A stretch of 64,000 nt of DNA, taken from contig JAMYGW020000005.1 in the NCBI GenBank assembly GCA_025617375.2, positions 1,178,001 through 1,242,000 of the forward strand, read 5' to 3'. Shown piece by piece: positions 48,854 through 59,355 of this stretch (its first letter is position 1; each line of letters starts with the position of its first letter). Below the pieces are notes generated by a model. The model made no database searches and was not told the DNA's origin. It saw only the letters and a program-made list of their open reading frames with translations. The DNA comes from Acarospora socialis (taxonomy: Eukaryota > Ascomycota > Lecanoromycetes > Acarosporales > Acarosporaceae). A program made the position numbers and the translations under genes.

Positions 48854-51685
48854 ATGCGACTGCCAACGAGCGACTGGGTGGTTGAGCCGGACCGGACTAC
48901 TCTTGTTGACAGTACCCTCAATAGGGAAGTTACCGGAGTTGTTCAAAGCTGTTGCGAACCAGGGAAGGATAATACTTTGAAGGGAAAGCCGTGCAGTAAT
49001 TCCGACTCAATCGAGAACTCAGAGACCGCCAACCATCAATGTTGCACCCGACTCCAGGAAAGTGGCTTAGGTCTACACTCTTTTCATCTAGGGCCATCTC
49101 CCAAGTCTAGTCTGGACGACGTTGAGAAGGGCGGCGCTGTTCTCGAGCACGTTATCCTCAGCGTGGAAGGCCTGACATGCGTCGGTTGCGAGACCAAGCT
49201 GTACAGAAGCCTCGAGGCTTTCCCTTCGATTGCCAACCTACAAACCAGCCTGCTGCTTTCCAGGGCGGAGTTCGACCTAGACTTGAGTGCTCATTCTGTC
49301 AATGATATTGTAAGCACGGTTGAGAAGTCCACAGGGTTTATCTGTGAACGAATCAAGAACGGCGGAGAGGCCCTAGATATTGTCGTTGTTGGCGATGGTA
49401 AACGCTTTGTTGATCAGGATTTTCCACCAGGTGTTACAGAGATGACGTTACTCGAGAGCGGCATTGTACGGGTCAGCTACAACCCAAGAACCATAGGCGC
49501 ACGAGATCTTATCGAGACAGGATTTGCGACATCCATATCACTCGCACCCCCACGACCGCACCCAGCTATAGCGGCTGGTAAAAACGATGTTCGAAGGAAA
49601 ATGTATATGACGCTATTCTCAGCATTTCTCACCGTGCCTGTACTTATCCTAGCCTGGGCGCCGCTTCCTAAGAATGATATCGCATATGGTGTGACATCCT
49701 TGGTGTTGGCGACGATCGTGCAGTGTGTCGTTGCAGGGCCCTTCTATCCTACTGCGCTTCGGAGCCTGCTTTTCACACACGTGGTGGAGATGGACTTGTT
49801 AATAGTTCTTAGCACAACGACAGCTTATGTTTTCTCTGTGGTGTCGTTCGCCTACCAGATCATCGGCCAGCCATTGTCAACAGGGGAATTCTTCGAAACC
49901 AGTACTCTGTTAGTGACCCTGATCATGCTGGGGCGACTAGTGAGTGCCTTTGCGCGGCACAAAGCCATAGAGTACATTTCGATCACGTCTCTACAAGTCG
50001 ACACGGCCTTGCTTGTAGAGGCCGATGGGAGCGGTGAGAAGCAAATTGACGCACGTTTACTACAGTACGGCGATATCTTCAAGGTGATGCCCGAGTCTCG
50101 TGTTCCAACAGACGGCATCATCCTCACTGGCACAACCGAGGTTGACGAGTCAATGATAACGGGCGAGTCTGAATTAGTACAGAAAGAGACCGGGTCAGCA
50201 GTCATCGCTGGATCTCTGAATGGCTCAGGCACAATCACCGTACGGCTGACACAACTGGCAAGTGAGAACACCATCAGTGAAATAGCCGACATGGTTGACG
50301 AGGCCAAGTTCTCAAAACCAAGGATCCAAGCTCTGGCAGATCGAGTCGCGAGATATTTTGTGCCAGTGGTGGTGACACTGGCCATGATCACGTTCATCAC
50401 TTGGGTAGTAGTGGGCAGGCTTGTCCGACATCAGACTGCATCTTCCGCAGTGGTTCAGGCAATCACCTATGCTATCTCAGTCATTATCGTTTCTTGTCCA
50501 TGTGCTATTGGACTAGCTGTGCCAATGGTGGTGGTCATTGCGGGTGGCGTTGCAGCTAAGCACGGTGTGGTATTCAAGTCCGCCGAAACAATCGAAACTG
50601 CGCGCAAGGTTACTCACATCGTCTTCGACAAGACCGGTACTCTCACCCAGGGTCGGCTCTCGGTCTGCACGGAGGAGTACATCTCACAGCCAAAAGATTC
50701 CGCAATGTCTCTAGCGTTAGGACTGACTTCCGGCATCAACCATCCCGTTTCTGCCGCCATCGCAGCCCACTTGAAGTCGCTGGATGTACAGCTAACTCCA
50801 GTCGAAGACGTCAAGTCCATCCCTGGCAACGGAGTTGAAGGCATATGGAACGGAACAATCATACGAGCCGGCAATTGTAGATGGCTATCCGTTGAGAACT
50901 CACCGCAAGTCCAGTCTGCCCTGTCAAAAGGCCTCACCGTATTCTGCCTTACCAGCGGTACAACACTCCTCGCCGTCTATGGCCTCTCCGACACCCTTCG
51001 CCCCGAGGCACACGCAGTCATCACCTCACTCAGAAGCCGCAACATAGACGTCTCCATCGTTAGCGGCGACGACCACGGCGCCGTCCACTCCGTCGCCACA
51101 ACACTCGGCATTCCCGCCTCCAACGTCCGCTCTAGATGCAGTCCTGTCGATAAGCAGCAGTATCTCCAAACCCTCCTCGACCACCCCACCCTCTCACACC
51201 AGAGCAAATCCCACCCCCACTCCAGCTCGAAACCCAAACCCCAAACCGTCCTCTTCGTCGGCGACGGCACCAACGACGCCCCGGCCCTCGCAACCGCAAC
51301 AATAGGCCTCCATATCCCGTCCTCCTCCTCCTCCTCCGCCTTCCCCTCCCCATCTCCATCCATGACCTCTTCCACCACCAACCACCACCACCACCACACC
51401 CACACCCTTGCTCAAACCGCCTCGTCCGCAACCCTCACCCGCCCTTCCCTCCTCCCCATCCTCACCCTGCTCAACCTCTCCGACGCGGTGCACAAGCGCA
51501 TCGTCTTCAACTTCGTCTGGGCCTTCGCCTACAACGTCTTCGCCGTCCTGCTGGCTGCGGGCGTCTTCGAGGCGTTTGGGAAAACTGGAGTAAGGATCGA
51601 GCCGAGGTGGGCGGCGTTGGGGGAGGTCGTTAGTTTGGTGCCGGTCGTTTTGGTCGGGGTCGGGTTGAGGTGGGCGAAGGTTTGA
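48854..51685 (+). CDS. Heavy-metal (copper) transporting P1B-type ATPase
   Basis: This is a copper-type P-type ATPase of the fungal CrpA/Crp1 resistance branch, probably exporting Cu+ from the cytosol. The intronless frame gives 943 residues from the ATG of MRLPTSDWVVEPDRT. The N-terminus has paired cysteines (QSCCEPGK, HQCCTRL) and one metal-binding domain with the variant GLTCVGCETKL, with Cys109 and Cys112. The core motifs are complete: TGES near residue 436, SCPCAIGLAVP with CPC at 548-550, the phosphorylated Asp592 in DKTGTLTQG, GINHPVSAA, and GDGTNDAP with Asp804. A Ser-rich and His-rich loop (residues about 823-850) replaces the short segment that normally follows GDGTND. The N-terminus may be incomplete if Cys-rich upstream exons exist. 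It is divergent from PYC. Confidence 0.9.
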   Translation: MRLPTSDWVVEPDRTTLVDSTLNREVTGVVQSCCEPGKDNTLKGKPCSNSDSIENSETANHQCCTRLQESGLGLHSFHLGPSPKSSLDDVEKGGAVLEHVILSVEGLTCVGCETKLYRSLEAFPSIANLQTSLLLSRAEFDLDLSAHSVNDIVSTVEKSTGFICERIKNGGEALDIVVVGDGKRFVDQDFPPGVTEMTLLESGIVRVSYNPRTIGARDLIETGFATSISLAPPRPHPAIAAGKNDVRRKMYMTLFSAFLTVPVLILAWAPLPKNDIAYGVTSLVLATIVQCVVAGPFYPTALRSLLFTHVVEMDLLIVLSTTTAYVFSVVSFAYQIIGQPLSTGEFFETSTLLVTLIMLGRLVSAFARHKAIEYISITSLQVDTALLVEADGSGEKQIDARLLQYGDIFKVMPESRVPTDGIILTGTTEVDESMITGESELVQKETGSAVIAGSLNGSGTITVRLTQLASENTISEIADMVDEAKFSKPRIQALADRVARYFVPVVVTLAMITFITWVVVGRLVRHQTASSAVVQAITYAISVIIVSCPCAIGLAVPMVVVIAGGVAAKHGVVFKSAETIETARKVTHIVFDKTGTLTQGRLSVCTEEYISQPKDSAMSLALGLTSGINHPVSAAIAAHLKSLDVQLTPVEDVKSIPGNGVEGIWNGTIIRAGNCRWLSVENSPQVQSALSKGLTVFCLTSGTTLLAVYGLSDTLRPEAHAVITSLRSRNIDVSIVSGDDHGAVHSVATTLGIPASNVRSRCSPVDKQQYLQTLLDHPTLSHQSKSHPHSSSKPKPQTVLFVGDGTNDAPALATATIGLHIPSSSSSSAFPSPSPSMTSSTTNHHHHHTHTLAQTASSATLTRPSLLPILTLLNLSDAVHKRIVFNFVWAFAYNVFAVLLAAGVFEAFGKTGVRIEPRWAALGEVVSLVPVVLVGVGLRWAKV

Positions 51686-52724
51686 GCGGTAGGGGTGGGG
51701 GTGGGTTGTAGGGAGGGGGAGAATGCGTAAGGGGGAAGGTGGGAAAGAAAAGCGTTGCTCTGTCTGTTTATTTTAGATAGCTATGTACTACGAAGTTTGA
51801 ACTTCCTACTTTCTGGATTACTTGGATCGTTTTATCACGATGGTCGAGGAAGTACTTCATTCGATTCCGAAGTCCGCTCTTTGTCTCGCCCGCCCTCCCT
51901 CTCTCCCTCCCTCTCGCATGATCATAGTAGCTTTACGGCGGCCATACCGCTCACCCGTTCTAATCACTTACCCAAGGTCCTCCAATCCACTCCTTACCCT
52001 GCCCTTCCCCTCCTACCAGTCCCCACCTTCCAGCAACTCACTCTCTCCATTCCCTCTCCACTCGCCTCTCAATCCCTCCCCTCCCCTCCCCTTCCTTCCC
52101 ATTCATACCCATCAGCCTACCTTCCCCCTATACCCCTTCCCATCCATCGTACTACACCACGCACCTTCCCGTAAGCCGTACTCTCTACTCTACCTTACAC
52201 CGCCCCGCACCGCACAGCACGGCACGGACGCCACTTCTTCAATTCAATCTGGGATCCCGTTCATTGTATTGGATCTGGCTAAAACGGTACTAGTAACTAC
52301 CTGTATTAAGCAGCTCCAACGACCGCCCCTTCCCATTGCAAAACACGCTTCTCCTTCTGCGTCCACTTCAGATACGGCGAGAAGATGGTTTGGCGTAGAA
52401 ACCCCGCCCTTGCTAACTTGCAAAGATGTGAAAGAAAGGAAACTTGTTATCCGCTGTACTGACTATCTAGGTAGGAACGCAAATGCAAAGCGCGGGCGGG
52501 AGATGAGATGAGATGCGGCATGAGAGGGCAAGGGACGAGAAGCTAGGTAGATAGATGAGATGAGAGGCGCAGCAACACACCGAGCCGCACCACGCACATG
52601 GTACCAACGAGTAGGAAAGAGATCCCCTGCATCCGTCCAGCCAGCCAGCCAGCCAGCCAGCCACACCCAGACAGACCTCGCCGCCAGCCACCGTCGTGAC
52701 ACTTCCTTCCTATCATCCACCTAA
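51686..52724. other. Convergent intergenic region, CT-rich with a (CCAG) microsatellite
   Basis: Roughly 1 kb between the stops of the copper ATPase and clathrin heavy chain. Bases about 51880-52180 are strongly pyrimidine-rich on the plus strand, which explains the long proline/serine frames there. They are not genes. Confidence 0.55.
52637..52663. repeat. CCAG tetranucleotide microsatellite
   Basis: Six to seven head-to-tail CCAG units lie just downstream of the clathrin heavy chain stop. Microsatellites of this kind are length-variable between strains. Confidence 0.85.
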
Positions 52725-55700
52725 TCAAAAACCCCTAAATCCCGTCGGTTGTGGCGTAAAGCCATTCGTCTGCCCATACGGCACCGGACTCGGCGAAGAG
52801 CCAACCGGCCCCTGCGTAAGCATGAGTCGCGAGCCACCGAGGATAGGGGTGTTGTCCTCGTCCTTCTGCTCCTTGGCCTCACGGGCCTTGCGCTCTTCGT
52901 TATCTTTCGTCAGCGTCTGGATGGTGGCGACCTGTTGGCTCATGAAGTTGATGAGGAAGGGCATGGTGAAGTCGGTGAGGCCGTGGCGCCAGGAGATTTC
53001 CATCACCACGTCGAGCCGGATCAGGTCGTAGCAGGCGTAGAGCATGCCGACGTAGCATTCGCGACTGCCGATGTCGACGAACTGAGGATTGGTCAGTGAC
53101 ACCGCTACGGGATGAGATATGGTTGGGATGTGACTTACATAACGGAGCAGTTCCTCGACGACGTCGGTCTTTCCAGAGATTGCCGCCGTCTCGATGGCAT
53201 CCTTGAAGAGCTTGTCTTGCTTGGACAGTGCGATCGATTTCTCCCACCGCTTGTTTTTCCGGTAGATGCTTGCTGCTATCTGCCTGAAGAATACCAACTC
53301 GTGACGCTCTAATCGCTGTGCCAGTTCCACCGGATCGTAGTTGTCATAATTTTCCACCGAGTCTCGAAGCGTCTTGTAATCTTCCTCCTCGATGAGTAGA
53401 TCATTGATGGCGTTGTTTACAGCCTTCTTGTTCTGGCTTTGAACGTTAAGCAAGAATGGCTTGATGAGAGGGATATTATCCGACTTCTCAAACATTCGGA
53501 CGACACGGTTGACGTCGATTCTGGGAGTGAGTGCCTGAAGGAGGTCGGTGAGAAGCGATGGTTGCTCCTGTAGATAGAAGTTGAGAGCGCGGTAGTATAT
53601 TTCCAGATTCGCAACCTTGACGATAATATCCTTGAACGAATGATGCTCCCAAGCATCGGCAGCACGCTCCATCATCGCCAACGCCGCGTTGTCCCATTCA
53701 TCATAATGGCAGTATAGAAAAACGAGCTCTGGCCACAAGTGAGCTTCCTCGCAGGCACGAATCATCTTCGGGATATTGATGCGGGACCAGAAGAGCTTCA
53801 GGTGCTCCATCACCCGATCCGGATGGTACTTCGAAAGTGCGATACCAAGCTCGGTGAACATCCCCATATGTGCACGTTCCAGACCAAGCCCCGCCTCCAG
53901 AAGCGTGATCAGCTCATCAAAGTAACCATTCCTCTCATACTGTCGTACAAGGTCCTGCAGCTCTTCGGCATGTACGATAAGGTTAAGACCGCAGATTTGC
54001 GCGAGACGGAACTCTTTTTTCGCCACGCAAGCTTCGTTAACCTGCTTCCACACCTTGACACTGTTGGCCTTTCGAGCACACTCGACAGCAGCCTGATACT
54101 CTTCAAGATGCACGAGCGTCGTGGCAAGTTTCGCCCAATTGGATATGCTTGTAAAAAAGATCTTGGCAGCCTGGTGATAGCCCTCTTCATACGCTTTATC
54201 TCCAGACGCCTCGATGTCTGCAACGTTCGTAGAATGTAGGAAGTCCTCGAGCTCGCTCAATTGATCCGTCCGAGCATAGCAAAACGCTAACGCGGTATCA
54301 ATGACCGGCTCCCGTAGGGTTTTCCGTGCCATTTTGAGGTATTTGATGAGATCCTCGTCCTTGCCTGCGTGCGTCGCAATCTCAATAACTTCATTGAAAT
54401 TACTCGGATCCTGCGCGCGGATGTAGGAATTGATGGAATCGCTGACACGAAGACCGTCAAGCTGTGCCTTGGCAACCTTGCTCCACACCTCTGGCAGCTC
54501 GACACGTTCGGCATACTCCTGGGCACGATCGATGCTGACGATGTGGTCTACAAGCACGTCGGTCGCCGCGCTATGATTGTCCACCTTCTTGTAGATCTCA
54601 AACGCCTCCTCGAACAGACCAACGGAGACACACATGTTGGCAATCTCGTCGGCATTGAAAGCGGAGAGTTGGTGGATATAATCCATTAGGCGCCCTTTAT
54701 CAGCCTTGGCGGCCGTGAGCATGAGAAGATTCTGTAAACTTCCATTATCGCTGAAAGGGGAAGGCTCCAAAATGATCTTTTCCAACAATTCTATCAACTC
54801 TGCCGGTAAGTCAGCATCCAGGAATGCTTTGACCGCCACCGAGACTTTATCAGGCTCTGTCGATTCTGGAACAGCTGTGGAGATAACCTGGTCTATCAGA
54901 GCCCGTCGGTGGACATTGTTGCCATTCAGAACGAATGCCCAGATTTCGAGGTCTGCCCGATCCAGCAAATAACGAGCTTGTGCCTTGTACATTGAGTTCT
55001 CGTTTGTGATATTGATGAGCTCAAGATCGTTCTGACCCTTCCGGTATGCGATGTATGCAAGGTTTGGATCGCGTTTTTCGCAATACTTGCCAACAATGAG
55101 GGTGTCGTACATATCATTTTCTTTGAGGAACTTTTCGGGGTTGTTGTTGCTGTCGATGTATATCTTGGCGAGCGCGTTGTACACAGCCTGCTGCTGATTG
55201 CCGCTGGCAAGGGTAGCTTCGAGGAAAGGCAACAGCAGCTTCAGCCGGTTTCGTGACTCAACCTCAGAGACAAGCTCGTCAATTGGTATCGACGCCGGAT
55301 CGACTGACTGTAGGAGATTTTTAATGATAGACTCGTCGCAGTCGACATCGAGAAGCCCGCCGACAACGGCGGGTGTTCTGGAGGGGTTGACTCTCTGCAC
55401 GTAGAGTTCAATAGATTTGAACTGTTGGTTCTGGTAAAGGTACAGCACAAGATCATGGATGAAATTGAAGCGGTCGCAAACAATGATCAAAGGTAGTTGC
55501 TCCGTCAGTTTCGCCTCTTTGAGGAAATTCTTGACCTTCTCTGGATTGTAGTAATTGCTATCGCGGCAGATTCGTTCCACCTCGGTGACTTGACCCATCT
55601 TCGTAGCAGCTTCGATGTACTTGAAGTGCACCTCTGGGTCTTCACTGAGGTTGACAATGCTTCCGAGATAGTAATACAAGCCCTCAGCGGTCCGATATTT

Positions 55701-58099
55701 CTCGAACAGATCAATAAGACGATTAGGTCCGAGTAAGTCAGAGTACTTGGTAGCGATCTGAACCACAGCTTGAAGATTCTGCCGAATGTTGGCTTTCAGC
55801 ATCTCGTTCAGACAGTCAAGTGATTGTTCCAGAGAAAGGCGTCCAAAGTAGCTAATGAGCCATTCTGGGCTCAGCTTATCTGTCCGGACGATGTTCCGTT
55901 TGATTGCAGCTGGATCCTCGTAGTGCTCGAGAGCGCGCTGGTAGAGCTGGGCGTTCTCGCAAAGCTGCGCAACTCTAGCCTTGTCGTAGTACGAAAACAT
56001 CTCATTCCCCAGGATGGCGTCCGCCACTTGCGGAGCATTGATCAGGTTCATTTCCAGCAACCTAGTCTGCAGGTGACCTTGCTCGGGTTTATTGTCCTTG
56101 AGAGCGTCGAGCAAGAATGCGGTAGCTTGTTGGATCATGTTCTGCGACTGGAAGACATCCACGACGCGATCAATGTCCACGAGCGGCCCACCTTCCTCGT
56201 TTGCAAGGGCAGTTGCGAACTCGGCTCCTTTCTCAGGATTGACACGCACAATGTGTTGAAGAAGTTGTGTGAAGTCAGGCTGGTAACCGCTCTGCTTGGC
56301 GTAAGGGAGGATTTTCTCAAACTGGCCGGTCTCTGCAAATCCAGCGACGACTTTCTGAGGCACATTGGCTCGCAGATAGATGCTCAAGGCGAGATTGACG
56401 TCATGCAATCGTACGATATCTCCGAGCTCTTCTGAGCATTCCAACTTGTTCTCTTTTAACCACTTCTCAAGCAGGTGCTTACGATTTTGTTGGAGCACGG
56501 GCCGGACGAGCTCGATACTCTCGAACTTGTTCAATGAACCCTTGTCCAGTAGAATACCAAAGTACTGTAGGATGACGGATAGTTGGCCCTGCTGCTGTTG
56601 TGTTCCCTTAAGTCTGTCGAGAGTTTGTGGGGTGCGGAGAAAGCCTCTTGGTGAGTTCGCAGCAATCTTGGCCGCTTCGCTATAGTTGCCCTGGGACATA
56701 AGGTTCTCGAACTGTTGCTGGTATAGATTATCGGCCCCTGGCAGTCCCGCTCTTGAAGCGAGTTTGACGGCAAGCGAAGAGTTTGCGGGGTTCTGGAGAA
56801 GGTATGGGATGATCGTATGCTCATCCACACTAACGGACAGCACCTGGCCCTTGCGGTTCACACCCACGATCCCTGACGAGTCTGAATCGGGTACGGTGAT
56901 GAAAATTGTCTCGCTGGAAATCCGGTTCATGAAGATGCAGGTTCCAGATTCAAGGTCGTAGAGGTGGATGAAGCCGTACTTGGTGACTAGGTATACGACA
57001 CTGTATTTCTGGGATACCTGCATTGCCACGGGAAAATCGTTTGATGCCTCTGCCGGAAAGTATACATCGACAGCTTTCTTCGGGAAGACAGGATTTGACG
57101 CTTGATGATCGACCTCCACAACGTGCAACTTTGCCCCGTTAGCTGTTCGGACAGCGAAAGTGAACAGCTTTGTGTCTGCCGGTGCGTTCTCGATACGGAT
57201 GGTACCAAAGGCAGCTGCGTGTCCTTCAATCGCTTGGCTGATGCCCCGATCGCGGGAATACAACTGCATCGCGCCAACTACCCGACCCTGTTGTTGCGAA
57301 ATGCCGATTACGACCATCCACTTCTCGTCCGCGCTGACGCGGTAATTAATGATCTGACAGCCCTAGATATTTCCGTCAGCATCCATCGACCCGACTATCC
57401 ATCTAATATCTCACGCTGAGGCTGTTGTGCCGCTCGAACATCTTCACAGGTTCAATCTGTGCAGGATCAAACACGTTCCAATGGTAGACCGAGTTATCCG
57501 TGACGAGGCCCAAGCTCGTGTCACTGAACCACTTCCAGAACACTACATCCTCGTTCATAGTAGCTGACTTCAGCTTGAGCTTCTGGCCGAGGTCGAATAT
57601 CTGCAGCGTCCGTTGCTGGGCCTTGAGCGCGATGACCTGTCTGCTCCAGTGCATGATAGCACTGTCTGCCTTGATCGGTCTCCGAATGACTTCATTGTTA
57701 TTCTTCAGATTGACTATGATAACTTCTGGAGAGGCTTCTTCGCTGAGCTTCTGCCGAACGCAGATGAAATGGTCCGATTCTAGTGTCTGAGCTGAGAGTC
57801 AATCCAGTGCTTTCTACTCGAAGGCGAAGATGGTAGGAAACTTACACATGAATTAAAACCTATAGATGCCGGCTATGGTAGTCCGTGAGCAAGATATTCT
57901 GGAACGATCGGTGTGTTTTGCTCCAAGATTGACGAGTGGCCGAAGGTGCGCGTGAGGGAATACATACTGCAATCTCAACATTGGTCAACTAGACACGAAG
58001 GAAGTTAGCTCCGGTATATCTGATATTCGACAACCAAACGACATCAAGCTTCAGTCGTACCTGGAGAAGTTCAGTGAACTTGATTGGTAGGGGAGCCAT
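52725..58099 (-). CDS. CHC1: Clathrin heavy chain
   Basis: The heavy chain forms the three-legged clathrin coat at the trans-Golgi, endosomes and plasma membrane. Six exons (58099-58061, 57988-57968, 57872-57846, 57786-57415, 57362-53139, 53081-52725) give 1679 residues, the usual length. The start reads MAPLPIKFTELLQLTNVEIA, then PASIGFNSCTLESDHFICVR. The N-terminal propeller includes MNEDVVFWKWFSDTSLGLVT and SGCQIINYRVSADEKWMVVI. Seven clathrin repeats fill the leg, with landmarks such as HYDEWDNAALAMMERAADAW and KWEKSIALSKQDKLFKDAIE. The C-terminal trimerisation region contains VMEISWRHGLTDFTMPFLIN, and the end is PQPTGFRGF. Exons 2 and 3 are only 21 and 27 nt. All joins are in phase. Confidence 0.96.
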
Positions 58100-58986
58100 C
58101 TTCGTCTATGTAACGGCTAGACCGCATCCACCGGATGCTGCGCCCTTAACACCAAGTGCGAATAAGGCACAAAGAATGAGTAACCTAGAGAAGGAGACTA
58201 TTCCTTGAAACGTAGAAGGTAATGATCGTTGGGGGTGGTGCTGACAAGCTGTTGATGAGGTTTAACCTCAGGAGGTTTATGTGTTGCTAACTAACTGTCA
58301 ATTCAGCCGCGTAGAATTTCCTTGCTAAAGGTGAATGTACATATCACGTGATGATGCGGCCGAACTAACGAAACACACGACTGTTAGTGAAGCTCATCAA
58401 TCGAAGATCAAAGTCAACCCTGTGATTCTTCAGTGCGACACGGCCATTTGTTCGAGCTTTATCGTCGTCTTGAGAGTAATTACAAAAGAGCACCCCGGCC
58501 AAACAGACTAAGTGTCCGACTACAGAGTAGACTCCTCCCGAAAGGAAAGATGAAGGATTGTAAGGAGCGCAGTCCGTACGAACTATCTAGGTTTCTACTA
58601 CAGTGAGAAAACATTGTGTTACTATGTGTAGGAGTCAGAGCTCCTTGTGAACGATCTGAGCTGTTAGTGGAAACACGACATGGAACCCTGAGCTCATTGT
58701 TTGGACGACAAGTCTTCTGATTGATCTATGTACGATGGTCACCACCGCTGACATCCCAGCTAATTCAAAATTATATCATCAAGTTAAGTCCACCACTTTC
58801 GGCCATGCTGTACCGCTGCGAAACAGAAATCTTCATCAAGATTAGGTCTGAGTGGCACGGGAATACCCGGAGACCACTGAACACTATCTAAATACGCCGA
58901 CCGATGCAACCTGACTGAGGACGATCCACCGTCTTACACCCGCTTGAACATCGCATGTTGGGATTGGAAAGGCCAAAAGACAATGT
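58100..58986. other. Intergenic, CHC1 promoter side
   Basis: About 0.9 kb, mostly AT-balanced, with no supported gene. It holds the clathrin promoter and the 3' region of the small GPI-type gene. Confidence 0.5.
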
Positions 58987-59355
58987 TTACAATGCCTAGG
59001 GCACCCGATTAGCACACAACATCATCATACGCAGGAGCGAATAAGGACACGCTTACCAGTGCAACACCACCAGCGACAATGAGGCCCAACCCAGACCCGG
59101 AGAGAATGTTGATCCCGACGGCACCGTTGACGCTGGAGATCGGGCTCCCAGTTGCGCTCGGTGAGGAGCCGACGCCGGAAGCTGGGGGAGCAGGGGCTGT
59201 GCCTGCTGGCTGGGTAGAGTTATAGCTGTGGAAGGGATGAGCGAACGGTACAAACATCGTGTGGGAGGCCATGGGCGAGGTGAAGAATCTTACTCAGCAG
59301 CGGAGGCCAACACAGCGAAAGCTGAGACAGCAAGAGCGAGAATGTTGAATTGCAT
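58987..59355 (-). CDS. Small secreted, probably GPI-anchored protein (79 aa)
   Basis: Three exons (59355-59294, 59225-59057, 58995-58987) give 79 residues. The N-terminus MQFNILALAVSAFAVLASAA is a classic signal peptide. The mature part is short and rich in Ser, Pro, Ala and Gly (YNSTQPAGTAPAPPASGVG) with one N-glycosylation-like NST. The C-terminus is a short hydrophobic stretch (GSGLGLIVAGGVALAL) preceded by small residues, the layout of a GPI attachment signal. This architecture is common among small fungal cell-surface proteins of unknown function, and no family can be named. The last exon is 9 nt (Ala-Leu-stop). Reading through the last intron gives a longer tail that ends DDVVC and spoils the clean hydrophobic end. 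Confidence 0.7.

Noticed and set aside
51822-52511. 229-codon Pro/Ser-rich frame between copper ATPase and clathrin genes
   Set aside because: It reflects a pyrimidine-rich tract. It lacks an ATG at its start, splice signals and any domain.
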